From: Nemertoderma westbladi
Lineage: Eukaryota > Xenacoelomorpha > Nemertodermatida > Nemertodermatidae
Assembly (NCBI GenBank): GCA_032718475.1
Contig: JAUCBJ010007475.1
Location: forward strand, 1 to 64,000
DNA length: 64,000 nucleotides
Direction of reading: 5' to 3'
Below, piece by piece: positions 49,773-61,862 of the stretch (position 1 is its first letter; each line of letters begins with the position of its first letter). The position numbers and the translations under genes were made by a program. The notes under the pieces are model-generated. The model was not told the DNA's origin and made no database searches. It worked only from the letters and a program-made list of their open reading frames with translations.

Positions 49773-50846
49773 TGTTCGCGGTATTTCAACTTTCCATAAC
49801 GCGAGTTGAATATTTTTGTATTTATTTAAAATTGATTATTCCGATATTATTACTGGGTGCGGGACCATGGGTTTTGGGCACATTCAATAAACTGGGGGCG
49901 ATTTATGGGCGAACTTTGGGGCAACTTACAGGGTACGGGAATAATTTCATAGTTATAAGGGCCAGGGGGGGGGGGATGGAGAATTCAAGCAGTATTCAGG
50001 TTAGCCTGAGTACTATTAGGCCCTGGCCAACTTCCTGCTGCCTGTAGGGGTGGATTTGGTAATGCGCCAGGCCTAAAGGACAAGGACTGCCCTTAGTGGT
50101 CCCTGGCCAACAGCAGCTATTACGAGACTGAAAATAACTCGGACCGCTGACTGCTTGTGTCAGGGATTTGCGACGGGAAACAACAGCCCCTTAGTAGCCA
50201 AGCCGTTCTGGTTCTCGATGATCGAACCCTTCGGGGTTCGTGAGGGGTGGAACGGACACGCGAACGGGTCCACCGACACGACAGACTCCTAGCCAAGCCG
50301 TACTGGTTCTCGATGACCGATCCCTTCGGGGTTCGAGAGGGGCGGTACGGATACGCGACAGAGTCCACCGACTGGACCGACCCTTAGCTAAGCCGTGCTG
50401 GTTCTCGATGATCGTTCCCTTCGGGGTTCGTGAGGGGTGGAACGGACACGCGACAGGGTCGACCGACACCGACACTACGGCACTAAGACTAGGACCAAGG
50501 GAAAAATCTGGGGAACATTAGGTAGGCTAAAATCTGAGCGAACAGTGGGTAATTAAATAATATACCGTAGGGATTTATATTATCGTGTATAATTATTGTG
50601 AATATTTGGTGTATATTGATTTGGGGAAGCCCAAAATTATTCTTAATCAGGTTTCAACTGTAGGAAGTTACATTAAAGAGTATATATATCCAACTAATGC
50701 AGCTTTTTATCAACCGCAAACTTGCATCTCAGAAAACATTCCTTCTCCACAATCAATATCCGGTGACTGGCCGGGGCTCGGTGGTCTGTAAAGTCACGTC
50801 TCCAGCATCGGCGTTTTTCCCCCCTGGTGTAGGGATAACAGCAACA
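49773..50846 (+). repeat. 3' LTR of element B
   Basis: 1074 bp, about 99% like 37613-38683. Differences include gttataagg for attataagg, a shorter G-run, an extra TATA in gagtatatatatcc and ggataacagc for ggataacggc. All three hairpin units are present at about 50200-50480. Confidence 0.95.
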
Positions 50847-51778
50847 ATCTTGATATATTGCCCAATATCAACACCCTCGACTAATGCATATGTTTGAGAT
50901 GACAGTGTACTCTTCGTCACTCTCCTGGAGCAACGGCTAGACCAATAAACTAAGAATTGTCCCCAAAATACATAAACTGCCAATCGTGAAGGATTTCCGA
51001 ATGCTGCATCAGTAAATACATGAAGATCAGGAAATTCATGCTCAACGCCAACGGATTCTGACGACACGGGTAGAAATTTCAATGTAAAGGATTCCATTTG
51101 ACTTCGTCTCACTTGTTTATTCAAGAGTCGAATATCGCTTGTTGTTGGCTTCGAGACTTGTGAGAGCGAGCCGATTTGAAATGCCAAGTCAGGGCTTCTA
51201 TTTGAGACAATCCACATAAATTTTCCTAATAATGCACGAAACATATATTCAAAGTCGTCATCTGTTGCCAAATCGATTTCGTTGAGAGTTCGAATGTACT
51301 GGGTTTGAGACAATTCAAAACCACCATAGTCTAACTTTCGAATATGTACTCCAAGAAATTTAGTCCAACTGCTGCCAATCTGAACAATTTTACCAACTTT
51401 TAGCAATGTCTGCAGACCATCACAAACTTTAATCACTGATGATGGTAATCCAGCAACTAGAATATCATCCACATGTGTGGTAATAATACCACACAAATTT
51501 CCTTCCTCGTTATATGTCATGTACATGGCTGGATCAAAGAAACTTTGAATGTTTCCCAGTTGACGTAGATTGTCTTGAAGTTTCAAGAACCATTCTCGTG
51601 AAGCATCGGAAAGGCCGTAGACAGCCTTCTTTAATTTCCAGAATCGAGGAGCATCAACGTTCTGAAACTCAACAGGTGGTTTAACATATACAGATCTATC
51701 TCTTGACAAATTACCACTTTGTAAGAAGGCAGTTTTTATATCAACAGCCCATATATTCCAGTCAAATATGGTTGCCAA
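50847..51778 (-). pseudogene. Copia RT and RNase H (proximal half of the split gene)
   Basis: Minus-strand frame starting MATIFDWNIWAVDIKTAFLQ (motif A Asp) with VKPPVEFQN, FWKLKKAVYGLSDASREWF, THVDDILVAG (catalytic HVDD-type motif), TKFLGVHIRKLDYGGFELSQ, and RNase H HVFTDAAFGNPSRLAVYVFW, SSQTYALVEGVD. Reading is cut at 50847 by element B and continues at 37612. Upstream coding (gag, protease, integrase) has been deleted, so it begins abruptly in RT. Confidence 0.9.
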
Positions 51779-52087
51779 TTATTATCGGATTATCGGTAGC
51801 CTTATGTAGGTCTTGTTACCGGTAAAATATCAGAAGTAACGCAGAAGGAAGCCAATAGCCGGACAGTTTAATCGAGGATTAGACAGTAGGTAGGTAATGG
51901 TACCTACCGGAAGTTCTGTAGTACAGCAACAAAAGCTGGATAGCGCCATCACTCAATACTGCAATAGAAGATGCAGGAAACAAAGCGCCATCACGCGAGC
52001 GAGAATGTATGAAAGTGCCATCACACTCTCAACATGAATCAGTGCCATAACACTGTGTAGTGCCATCACACTATGAGATCGATGAAG

Positions 52088-52098
52088 CTCTGCTACCA
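52088..52098 (-). other. Primer-binding site of the copia remnant (initiator tRNA-Met)
   Basis: Minus strand TGGTAGCAGAG, 2 bases inside the 5' LTR, equals the complement of the CUCUGCUACCA 3' end of eukaryotic initiator tRNA-Met, the usual primer for copia-type elements. Confidence 0.85.
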
Positions 52099-52100
52099 TT

Positions 52101-52255
52101 TGTTATTTCAGTAATTCGTATAATATTCTGATAATAACATGACTACAGGTATAGTAAATCACATGCAGAGAGAACAACATAACGATACCGGTAGGTATAT
52201 AACACAGTAGTGATCCCAGTGCAAACGGTAGTTGCATATAATAACAATAATAACA
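52101..52255 (-). repeat. Copia remnant LTR (5' LTR on the minus strand)
   Basis: 155 bp, direct repeat of 37024-37182, followed by the target duplication AGTAG at 52256-52260. Confidence 0.92.
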
Positions 52256-52665
52256 AGTAGGGTAGGCCTACTTCTACTTCTACTGCGGTCCCGACTTTAT
52301 CTATTATCTCTTTATTGATTGGTCTATACGTTTTTGATTGTTTGTACAGAGAAGCGACTGTTTTAGGTTGTTTTGTTTAGATTGTTTTGGATTTATTATT
52401 TGTATCGACTAGAAGTTTTGTAAAATTTGTGAATCTGTACGTTTTATTGTTTTTTTGACAATTCCAATAACTTTTGTACCATTTGTTTTGTACTGTTCGT
52501 TTTATTTTTTTATAATGTTTGGGATGAATATACTTTTTAACTCTTAGTTACTACTGCTACTTTGATTATTTTACTGTTTGTGACGTTTAGCGCCTTACCG
52601 TACTTTTATTATTATTATTATTAACATACACAAAAGATTAAATAATATATATCATAGTTGTGCTG
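52256..52665. other. Non-coding stretch right of the copia remnant
   Basis: AT-rich, T-rich on the plus strand, no gene. It does not continue the LINE fragment on the far side of the copia insertion. Confidence 0.5.
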
Positions 52666-53619
52666 TTGTGGTACATAATGTGCACTGGTTTGAAGGCCCT
52701 TGACAATGTAAAGGAGATGTTAAACACAGCACGTTTCTCATTGTGTCCATGTTTCCATTTTCAAATATTCCTGTTAGACGGTTCAACACAACTGCAGTAC
52801 AGCAATTACTGGTGCCAGACTATCTAAATATTGGGTGTATACGCTACGCCGACAATAAATTTTTATTTTTAAATTTCTTCTAGAGCATATTTTTATCAAG
52901 ATTCCAAATTTGAGAACCGTTTAGCATGATCTGTCTTAATTCTTGAGATATGGCTGTATATCTGTTTGACTGTCGGTCTGTCCGTCACCGTCAGTATGTA
53001 TCCAAAACAATAGAAAGCATATACTACTGCATCGGTTTTCTTGGTCGGTGACTTCATTTCTGATGTCAGTATTCAAATTTGGCCTCGTCGTTTCTGTTTG
53101 TATGCTTGCCCTGCCCGTCAAAATAAAACCGACAGCCTGTTTCTACTGTAAGTTATTGATGACTAAATAATAAAATAGGCCTATTAAATATAATGCAAAA
53201 ATAAACAGATACAGTACGCCAGGGATCGAACACGTCTAATGTCTATGTTGATAAGTAATAGCGAAGTATCCATTCCACTAATCGGAAAGAATGAAAAAAT
53301 AGGCACAATGAGGAACGAACTGTGTTTAACGCCTCCTACAATGTAAATGACACAGTTTTGTATGTATTTCGTTGGCGGCAAATTCAAATCGAAGCGCCAA
53401 CTGCCAGCTCTGAGAATCTGATAGAGAACTCTGATTACCCTGCTGCCTGGCCAGGGGCTGAGTTGTAGTTGGACGTGTATGTCGTGTAGACGTACAGACG
53501 TACCGTCGGTAGATAAGGCTACTGGCAGACACTGATTACCGTACATCTGTACTGCCATTGACTGCTGTACACGACTGTACAGTATCAGAGTACAGCCAAC
53601 ACTTCACAGCTGCACAGTA

Positions 53620-56600
53620 CAGTAGGGAACACATGCCCAAACAGGCAGTGCAGACTTTGCAAAATGCACTGCCATATTAGGCAGTTTTAGCCTAAATTTC
53701 TGATAAAATGTCAATTTTTATTAACTTCCTGCTCGAAGGGCCCCTTTTTTATTTCATGGGATGAAAATATAATATGTATTGCAAGGTAAATATAAAATTT
53801 GGTAGACTTTCACAGTTGGGTTTTAGAGACATCAGACTTTGAAAATTGCTAGTCAAAAGCATGCACTGCCCAAAATAGCAGTGTTCTGCTTAATATAGCA
53901 ACATACTGTTTGAACTAGCAGTGCAATGCTTAAAACGGCAGTGCAAAATCAGAAAATGCATTCAGCATTACATACAATTCAGCAATCCTGATGGAAACAT
54001 TATATATATATAACCAATATTCAACAGATTTTATAAATCAATTTTTCACAGTTTGAAACACCAGTAGACTGGGAAAGTTGGAAAAAGAAAGACCCGATCA
54101 TTTTTTCCTGAATTTGTAAATATTATATCTGTATATGGTATGTTGGTTTGTATTGCATTCTCTATATCCGTTACTATTGTCGAATGTATGACTTTGTATG
54201 TGTTTTAATCTACGTATTCCTATTGCCTATTGTAAACATAAACTCTCATCTCAGTTTTAGCTTAATTTATACTATCGCAATCGCAATATTAGCTTGTTAA
54301 TTTTAATTTTTAATTTGTAATATTTTTATATTGTAGATATTCAGTATTATGTTTGTTTTACTTGTTTGTTTTACTCTACATGTTTTACTATTAACGTTTT
54401 AAGCTATCCCAGTATCCAGCCACTCACAGCCAGCCTATTGTACTTGTCTGCTTGTACACAAAAACATTAGTATCAAATTTTGCTTTGAAAAAATATACTG
54501 TTGCAACATGTGTTTGTTAGAATATATTATCTTTATTATTATTTTATATTTATGTTGGTTTTACTCATTGCTCACTCTATCTATAATTAACGTTTTCCAT
54601 CTACTGTAAAACCAACATAATACTGTATCAATTTACAATTAATTGATTTATATCAATTTTAGATTACTGGTCAGCCGGTAAGTCATACTGTATCAAAATA
54701 CTAGTTTATTATATACATTTTATGTGTGAACGTGTAAATCTAAATATAGACTATATTTTAGTATCTAAATTGGATTTAATTATTTCTTACTAATGATCTG
54801 ATGATGACTTCTTATACAGTAATTTGTATTTTGTTAACAAATAATGCCTTAGATCAGTTAATCCTTAAACAGTGAAATTTCTTTATACATCCATAAATTA
54901 TTAAACAATAATTTTATCAAGGGGAGGTAAATTTCTGTACAGACCCCTTCTGCCCTTAAAGATATGACATTTTTAAATATGATATATATTAGGCCTAATG
55001 ATTTTATTACTAAATATTTACTATCAATAAATATCAGTTACCATATCAATCAGTCAATAAACATAAATTTTATCATTAGCGAACCGTAACTTTTAATATT
55101 AACGAACTATAGGCCTATAATACATATTGTTATAATGGCCACATATATATTAATATTTTATACAGTATAATAAATATATTAATAAATTACCTGTCAGTGA
55201 CTGTGTAAATTGTTAACCAGTTAACTGAATAACTAACAAAAATAAAATATATATAGGCCTATAAATTGCTTTCAATAGGATAGTCTTATATACTGTAGAT
55301 AGATAGGCTGTTTAGCAGATACAGTACAGACATAGATAGATAAACTCTGAAGGACTGAATGATGCCTGGCATTGCCAGGCTCTCCAGCTCTCCTACAGTC
55401 AGACAGAAGGAATTAATTCAATACCATAACTGCAGAACTGCCATTTTAGGCAGTGCATGTTTTTGACTTGCAATTTTCAATGTCAAATATCTCCAAAACC
55501 CAACCATGAAACTCTTACTACATTTTGTATTTACCTCCAATATATATCATATTTTCATCCAATGAAATAAAAATGGGGCCCTTCCAGCCTTCCAGCAGGA
55601 AGTTGATAAAAATTCACATTTTATCCGAAATTTAGGGTAAAACTGCCTAATATCAGTAAGGGAAAATACCCCGAATCGGGGTATAGCAGCAAACCCCCAT
55701 TCGGGGTTTTGTGATACCCCGATTCGGGGTTCTCCCATAGACATTTTTTCTCCTTCATTTCAGCATATGAAGATTTTAATTCCGCAATTTCGTTTTAACA
55801 TATTCGAATACACATTGGTGTGTACTACAAATAAGAAAACTTTGGAGTAATAATGAAATCTTCCGGCTTCGATATTGTACCGGAAAATCTAATGTAAATT
55901 ATACCCCGAATCAGGGTATCCAGGACTCCCTGTACCCCGAATGGGGGCTTGTGATATATTCATACAGCCTGCAGAAGCACCGATTCGGGGTCAGTATTTT
56001 CTAGTACACCGATTCAGGAACTCAATTTTCTCGAAAATACACTGAATCGGCTCTTTTTTTCCACTCTGACACTGATTCGGTGTATATTTTCTAGTCGTTT
56101 TTTATATTTTTTAATGGATTTTCGTGATGTAATGTAATTTGTCATTGTATTTAATGTATATTACGTTATAGTGCTTATTGTTAGACAAATTGCATAATCA
56201 TATCTATATTTAATATTTAAAGTGTGATACAGTTTTGGTGTACTATTATAATGAAAAATATGCATTATTTATTCTCATTTTCACCATAATAATTTATCGT
56301 GGGCCCTTCATAACCCTTCACTTCATAACCACGCAAAACCCGACTTGGCGAATTAATATCCCGCCTCAATGTTAAATTCTCAATTTAGGGAAAGGAGCAG
56401 GTTACAGTGGCACGTTATTTTAACCAAAACAATAAACTAAGCACAATAGAATAGGTTTCAGTCTTATTTTTGAGAGTAATCCGCTGTTATTTGCTTCGAA
56501 TTTACTTTGGAAAGGGATTAATTTTTATTGCGTCCAGTCCCCCCCCCCCCCCCCCCCCCCCTACAGTAGTATGTTAATTCAATACTAAGTAGCTACAGTA

Positions 56601-57983
56601 CATAATACTACCGTAGTTCTCTAGTTTTCACGTACTGTATATAGGTTTCACGTAGGCCTACTGTATTTTATTGTCTATAAATAATATGCAAGCCATTGCA
56701 ATGTAATGTATTCATGTATCCATGTATGCCATTGTCATATATTATAATTCTCGTATTCTTCTATAATTCGTAGGCCTATTCGTAGGCCTATAATTCTCTA
56801 TAATCATCATAATAATTATCATAATAATATTATATCTCGACTCATCGTTTAATATGCTAAATCTGGCAGGGTAAATATCTGCTTGCGTCTTATACGTGCT
56901 TGCCAGAACGGGCAAGGTTATTATACGTGCTTGCCCAAACGGGCAAGGTTATTATACGTGCTTGCCAGAACGGGCAAGGTTATTATACGTGCTTGCCAGA
57001 ATGGCAGAATGGGCAAGGTTATAAGTGCTCGCCAGAAGAATCTAACAAGATTCTATTGAAGAGTCTAACCAGGGCGCATCTCTGCCTTGCGTCATTAAAT
57101 GGTAGCTAAATGTGTACTGGAAATTCCTCTGGGGAGTATAGCTCTGGGGGTCCACAATGGAAATAAGTCGTCTGACTTTGTGCGCAATCCCTGGCCTAAC
57201 GGCCGAACAAAATGTACTGTATTTTACTTCAGCTTTTTTCCGTCAATCTAGTTTCCTTTATTGTTTTGGATAGAAGCACTGCAACTTTAACCAGCTCTTG
57301 TCAGTTAATTACGATTAGCTTCGTTTATTGTATTAGTTAACTGTAACCGTAAAACACTGTAACAGTTAACTGTGAACTGTAACCTGCTCCTTTCTCTTAA
57401 TAATGGAATTTACTGTACTGGTACTAATGTACTGGTACTCCGTGTTGATTAAAAAACATACTTTTTGTTATCATATCCATATTTATAAATCAGTTGATAG
57501 ACAAATAACACTGCAATAATAATAATGTAAATGTACAATATAGTAATATACTACAGTACCGTACCTCCTGACCTCCCGTACTTCAGTAGGTAGGCCCTAT
57601 ATCTATCATTATAGTTACCACATTTATATTATGACTGTATGAAACAGTATTGTACTGCACAAAATGTAATTTTCGCACTATTAATTCCAGTCTGACGTGA
57701 GTGAAACATCATTTTTCTGGAGGGGCGTGAATAACTCCTATACCCCGATTCGGGGTATATCTAATTTTTCCGCTGCCTGAAGATTTTCTAGTAGAGCACC
57801 GATTCGGGGTATAGCTTTCTACTGAAAATCTCCAATCAGTGTCACTATTTTCCACTATGACACCGATTCGGTGTATAGAGCTGTACCCCGATTCGGAGTA
57901 TTTTCCCTTACTGAATATGGCAGTGCATTTTTCAAAAATGGCAGTGCGTCTGTGCTGCCAATTCGAGCATGTGTTCCCTACTG
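53620..57983. mobile_element. T1: CAGT-ended DNA transposon, non-autonomous, ~2.1 kb net
   Basis: Ends CAGTAGGGAACACATGC and its exact reverse complement; TIRs extend about 300 bp with modest divergence (left 53620 to about 53900; right about 55430-55648 plus 57919-57983 once T2 is removed). Flanked by CAGTA at 53615-53619 and 57984-57988; copy 1 shows the empty site near 20960. Subterminal sequence repeats GGCAGTGC / GCACTGCC many times. No transposase frame. The CAGT end and subterminal repeats suggest hAT-like, but the 5-bp duplication is atypical for that group. Confidence 0.9.
55654..57913. mobile_element. T2: CAGT-ended DNA transposon with CCCCGAATCGGGG arrays, nested in T1
   Basis: 2260 bp. 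Ends CAGTAAGGGAAAATACCCCG and a near-exact inverse; flanked by AATAT at 55649-55653 and 57914-57918. The terminal palindrome ACCCCGAATCGGGGT and variants (ACCGATTCGGGGT, ACACCGATTCGGTGT) occur about nine times at 55670-56090 and about five times at 57735-57900. The interior holds the 245-bp repeat family (56331-56530) with a long poly-C (about 56529-56560), and a 31-bp tandem repeat cttgccagaacgggcaaggt at 56897-57020. No transposase. Confidence 0.9.
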
Positions 57984-58328
57984 CAGTACTGCAGTAGTAT
58001 CGGTCAGTCGGTACTACTCTGCTACTGCAGTACTGTCAGACTGCAGACTGTAGTAAGTAAGGAAAGGGAACACAAGCCAGCTAGTCAACTGGCAGACTGG
58101 TCAACTAGTTGCCACACTATTGCCAGACTACACTAAGGTACCGGTCTGCCGGTACCGTACTTACCGGCTACTGCCTGTACTGTCCTTCGTCTGTTCGTCG
58201 CCTACCGGGCTACCGGCTGACCTATACTCCCTGACTCCAGGACTCCCAGACTCCTGTCTGCCTGTACCTGTCTGCCTGTTGACCTGTGTACTGTACAGTT
58301 TCAGTTTCTGGTACAATAATAAAACCTA

Positions 58329-59171
58329 GGGTAAGACGGGGTAAAATGGGACATGGGGTAAAATGGGACATGTCGGCGTCGGGGTAAAATGGGACATGCA
58401 TATTTTTTGCCAATTTTTTTTTAAAGAACACTTTTAGGTCTGTTTTAATACGGTATATTTTTAATTGAGAAACTAAATGTTACATTGTTATATAGGCCTA
58501 GCACATATGATGAGATCAAGATCACGCGATGAAAGCAATTTGTTAAGCGCGTATACACTTAAAAGTTAGGACACTTCCTATCATTCATTTTCTTCGATAT
58601 TATATGCATTAGAATCGCAATCATCGATTTAGTGGGTGTAGAACAAGTCCAAATGTCCAAATTCCTGATCGTTTTGGAGTTACACAGATTTGTAGTTTTA
58701 CCTTGATACATGTCTGCATGTAGATAGGCGTAACTCCGTAAATAATGCCTAGATGATTTTTCTCTGTGATTGTTGAGTTTTATAGCTTTTATAGCTACTA
58801 CTGCATTTAGTTATTAGGCCTAGCTCATACTGGTCTTAACTACTCATACTCATACTGCTATTTCAACTCATACTGTCATAGGCCCTAATCTTAATCTAAC
58901 TTCTGAACTTGACTAACTAACACTAACAATGCCTCATGTCCCACCTTACCCCGGATGTCCCACTTTAACCCCACTCGGGGTAATGTGGGACACTGCGATT
59001 TTTTTAAAAATAAACCACCTGAACCAAAGGCTCAGGGGTTTATTTTGGTACAATCTGATAGCCCAGAGTTCAAATGTACAGAATATGCTTTGATTATATC
59101 CATCCAGGAAAATCCCTCTTGGTTATAGAACCAAACATACCAAACTTGTCCCATTTTACCCCGTCTTACCC
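58329..59171. mobile_element. T3: TA-flanked MITE (Tc1/mariner-type), 843 bp
   Basis: TIRs of at least 25 bp, GGGTAAGACGGGGTAAAATG..., flanked by TA at 58327-58328 and 59172-59173; copy 1 has the single TA site near 21285. GGGGTAAAATGGGACATG is repeated three times at the left end and echoed near 58930-58990. No coding sequence. Confidence 0.9.
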
Positions 59172-59274
59172 TACTCTTATCTTACTGTCTTAGGGATGTA
59201 TGGTCACTAGCTAACTAGGGCTGTAGGCGTCCGACAGTAGAGGGCAGTCGGGGAGAAGTTATATTTTCAACTGA

Positions 59275-60857
59275 CAGTCGGTGAGAAGTCAAAAATTGGA
59301 CTTCAAGTCCAATTTTAGACTTCAAGTCCAATTTTGGACTCCAAAGTCCAATATTGGACTTTAGTACAACTCCAAGTGTACCCATGCTGCCATACTGTAT
59401 ATCGGTATTTAAATCAAAACTGCATCCCGTATCAGTACATATATATTACATAATTACAATGCAACATTATTTTAAGGATCAAATTAATTATTATATGTAT
59501 TATATAAACAGGGATCGCACACTTACAGTCAGACATTAGTAGTTACTTTTTGCGGTAGTGGTATAGCTTTGCGGTAGCCTTACTGCCTTAGTGGTGTATA
59601 CCGCGGTAGCGTAGTTGAGTTATAGCTGTATAGTTCATTCATACCCATACCTGTGGTATTTTCGTATGGCAAAAATAAGACTACTGTAAACTGTAACCTA
59701 TTATGTTATTGAGTTAATGTTTATTGACTAATTGTTTTGATTAGGTTCAATGTGTCAAGTACAATGCACACATCTCTGCATCTCCAACCAGACACTATAT
59801 AACATTGGAGTTGGAGGTGTCTCATTCAGTCATTGGTTCCCCCAAGCTTGACACTAGAACATAGCCGCCCCCGCTTTGCAGGACATCGCTTTAAGCCGTG
59901 AGGACCAGCCAGTGCACCTCATGGAGTGAATAAGCATGGTGGACAGCCCATGATGACTTTCTTGAGACGCATCTTTCTTACTGTCTTAAAGGACACTGGC
60001 CTTGAAGATGCGGATGATCTAGCAAATGTCATGGCTGATAAGGCTGTAAGAGTGTGAGGGAGTTGTGGAGGCGCACTTTTGTCAACAAGCCAGCACAGCA
60101 TTCTTAATACATAATAGGGCCTATACTGCTATATATATATAATGCAGCTGCAATGAATCATGCCGATTGTAGTAGTAGTATGTGGTGAGGTTATAGGGCT
60201 CCTTCAATTGGTAAAGTCAAAAGTGGCCGTTTATTGTTTTAGTTAGAAAAGCCTGCCTCTGTAACCTGTAACCTGAATTGGTTTATGATTATGACGTGTG
60301 TTACTTGTTACTTCTGTACTTATTATGTGGAGACCCCAACGCGTTAATCAGTTACTAATCCCATTTCATTATCCTGTTATGCAGCTGTTTTATAATACCC
60401 TTCCTGTTGTATGGAAAAATTAGAAGAGATGGTGGTAGCATCAACTTGTAGTAGGCCTATTTCTTTCTGATAGGGCTCCCATAGCCTTAGACGAAATCGT
60501 AGCTTGTACTGTAGTTAGCCTTAGCAGCAGCTGCAGTTGGCTAACCTGGCATTGCTACCAGTATCCACCAAATATAATTTGTAATAAAGTCCAATATTGG
60601 GCTTTTGTAAAAATTCAAAGCCTTATAAAAAAAAGTTCCCCCTGGTGAATTTCAGGTCCCCCTGTTCAAAACTCTTATTTTTTGATATATTTTCGATTAA
60701 AGAAAAAAAATCCCGCCCGATCCTATTACCCAAGGCCCTGGAACAATTGGCTGATTTGAAGTCCAATATTGGACTCACAGAAGTCCAATTTTGGACTTGA
60801 ACTGGAGTCGAAGTCCAATTTTGGACTCAAGTCCAATTTTTGACTTCTCACCGACTG
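59275..60857. mobile_element. T5: CAGT-ended DNA transposon with AGTCCAATTTTGGACT arrays, nested in T4
   Basis: 1583 bp. Ends CAGTCGGTGAGAAGTCAAAA and its inverse; flanked by ACTGA at 59270-59274 and 60858-60862. The palindrome AAGTCCAATTTTGGACTT and variants recur at 59288-59363 and 60588-60840. It contains a decayed RTE fragment (59755-60180). No transposase. Confidence 0.88.
59755..60180 (+). pseudogene. RTE-like LINE 3' fragment inside T5
   Basis: Diverged relative of 22960-23310: gcacacatctc...aaccagacactatataacattgg, gtggacagcccatgatgactttcttgagacgcat, gatgcggatgatctagcaaatgtcat, ending in (TAG)n. Insertions and stops throughout. Confidence 0.8.
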
Positions 60858-61862
60858 ACTGAGTTGAAATTTCAACTTTATTTTTTAAAATTCAACTTTT
60901 TATTAAAATTCAACTTTTGGAGTAGAGTTTAAAATTGAACTTTTTTTTAAAATTCAACTTTTGGAGTAGCTTTGGAAATACTAAAATATGGAATTGGAAT
61001 CCATTACTGGTATTCCATTGTATAATAATTATGAGATTCAGCGGTAATTAAATACATCTAATAAATTCCCGTAGTATTTCAGCTAATTTGCAAATGTAAT
61101 CACTTAAAATGTTTTTTAAAAAAGTATTCCCGACGGTGAAAGTTTTTATTCCATCGGTAATGAGGGTTAATTTTTCGAGTTACGTCCATAAAAACAATCA
61201 AAACACCCCCCCCTTCTGTGACGTCTTGGGGGCCTTCTGCGCCTCCTGCCATTTTAGAGTTGAATTTACAACTTAAAAGTTGAATTAAAAAAAAAAGTTT
61301 TAAATTTCAACTCAGTTGAAATTTCAACTTCTCCCCGACTGGAGGGTGGCTGGGTGGTCCAAAAAATGTTCACAGGGTACGGGTACCTATTGCCTGACTG
61401 CATGATTTTTTTGGTTATAGAGCTGTAGAGTAACTACTGACTGTTTAACCATGTGACTAATGACTCTGACCATATCTGCATATGGTTTCCCTCAATTGGT
61501 AAAGTGATCATTTATTGTTCTGGTTAGAAAAGCCTGCCTCTGTAACCTTCTCCTTTTCCTCAATTGGTATATTTATATAGGCCTATACCAGTACAGTACA
61601 TCAGCAAATCAACGGGTTTTGGAACTTCAAAATATTGCCAAGTGGGTGTACTGAAACCGATTTTACCCAAAAATTGCTACACACTGACACAACCAGTTAT
61701 TAATACTGTTATTCTGTCCTGCTGTCCGACTATTTGTTTCTCATCTGATATTGATATCATTACAGTGACTGTAGTTAGTTGTTGTAGGAGATACTGAGAT
61801 ACATGCTACAGTCTTGCTACCACCTGATCTAAAATGTCCGACTAATAACATGTACAGTGACA

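Larger units (their letters stand above)
37613..50846 (+). mobile_element. Element B: BEL/Pao retrotransposon with extra exonuclease-like gene
   Basis: LTRs at 37613-38683 and 49773-50846 (TGTTCGCG...GCAACA, about 1.07 kb, roughly nine differences) are flanked by ATCTT at 37608-37612 and 50847-50851. The interior has a small leading frame, Gag, protease, RT, RNase H and integrase in one frame from 39081 to 45758 broken by three stops, a repeat-rich spacer, then the exonuclease-like gene. It inserted into the RNase H gene of a minus-strand copia element. The copy itself is inactive. Confidence 0.95.
37024..52255 (-). mobile_element. Ty1/copia-type retrotransposon remnant, split by element B
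   Basis: Short LTRs at 37024-37182 and 52101-52255 (TGTTATT...ATAACA on the plus strand) differ by a 4-bp indel and a few bases and are flanked by AGTAG at 37019-37023 and 52256-52260. On the minus strand a primer site TGGTAGCAGAG (52098-52088), complementary to the 3' end of initiator tRNA-Met, lies 2 bases inside the right LTR. Removing element B leaves only about 2 kb: gag, protease and integrase are gone, and RT plus RNase H remain. Confidence 0.93.
59245..61341. mobile_element. T4: CAGT-ended DNA transposon, ~0.5 kb net
   Basis: Ends CAGTCGGGGAGAAGTT and its exact inverse; flanked by GAGGG at 59240-59244 and 61342-61346. Interior sequence near both ends repeats GTTGAAATTTCAAC and AATTCAACTTTT. 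T5 sits 30 bp inside its left end. No coding sequence. Confidence 0.88.

Noticed and set aside
56900-57109. 69-codon frame in T2.
   Set aside because: It is a translation of a 31-bp tandem repeat.
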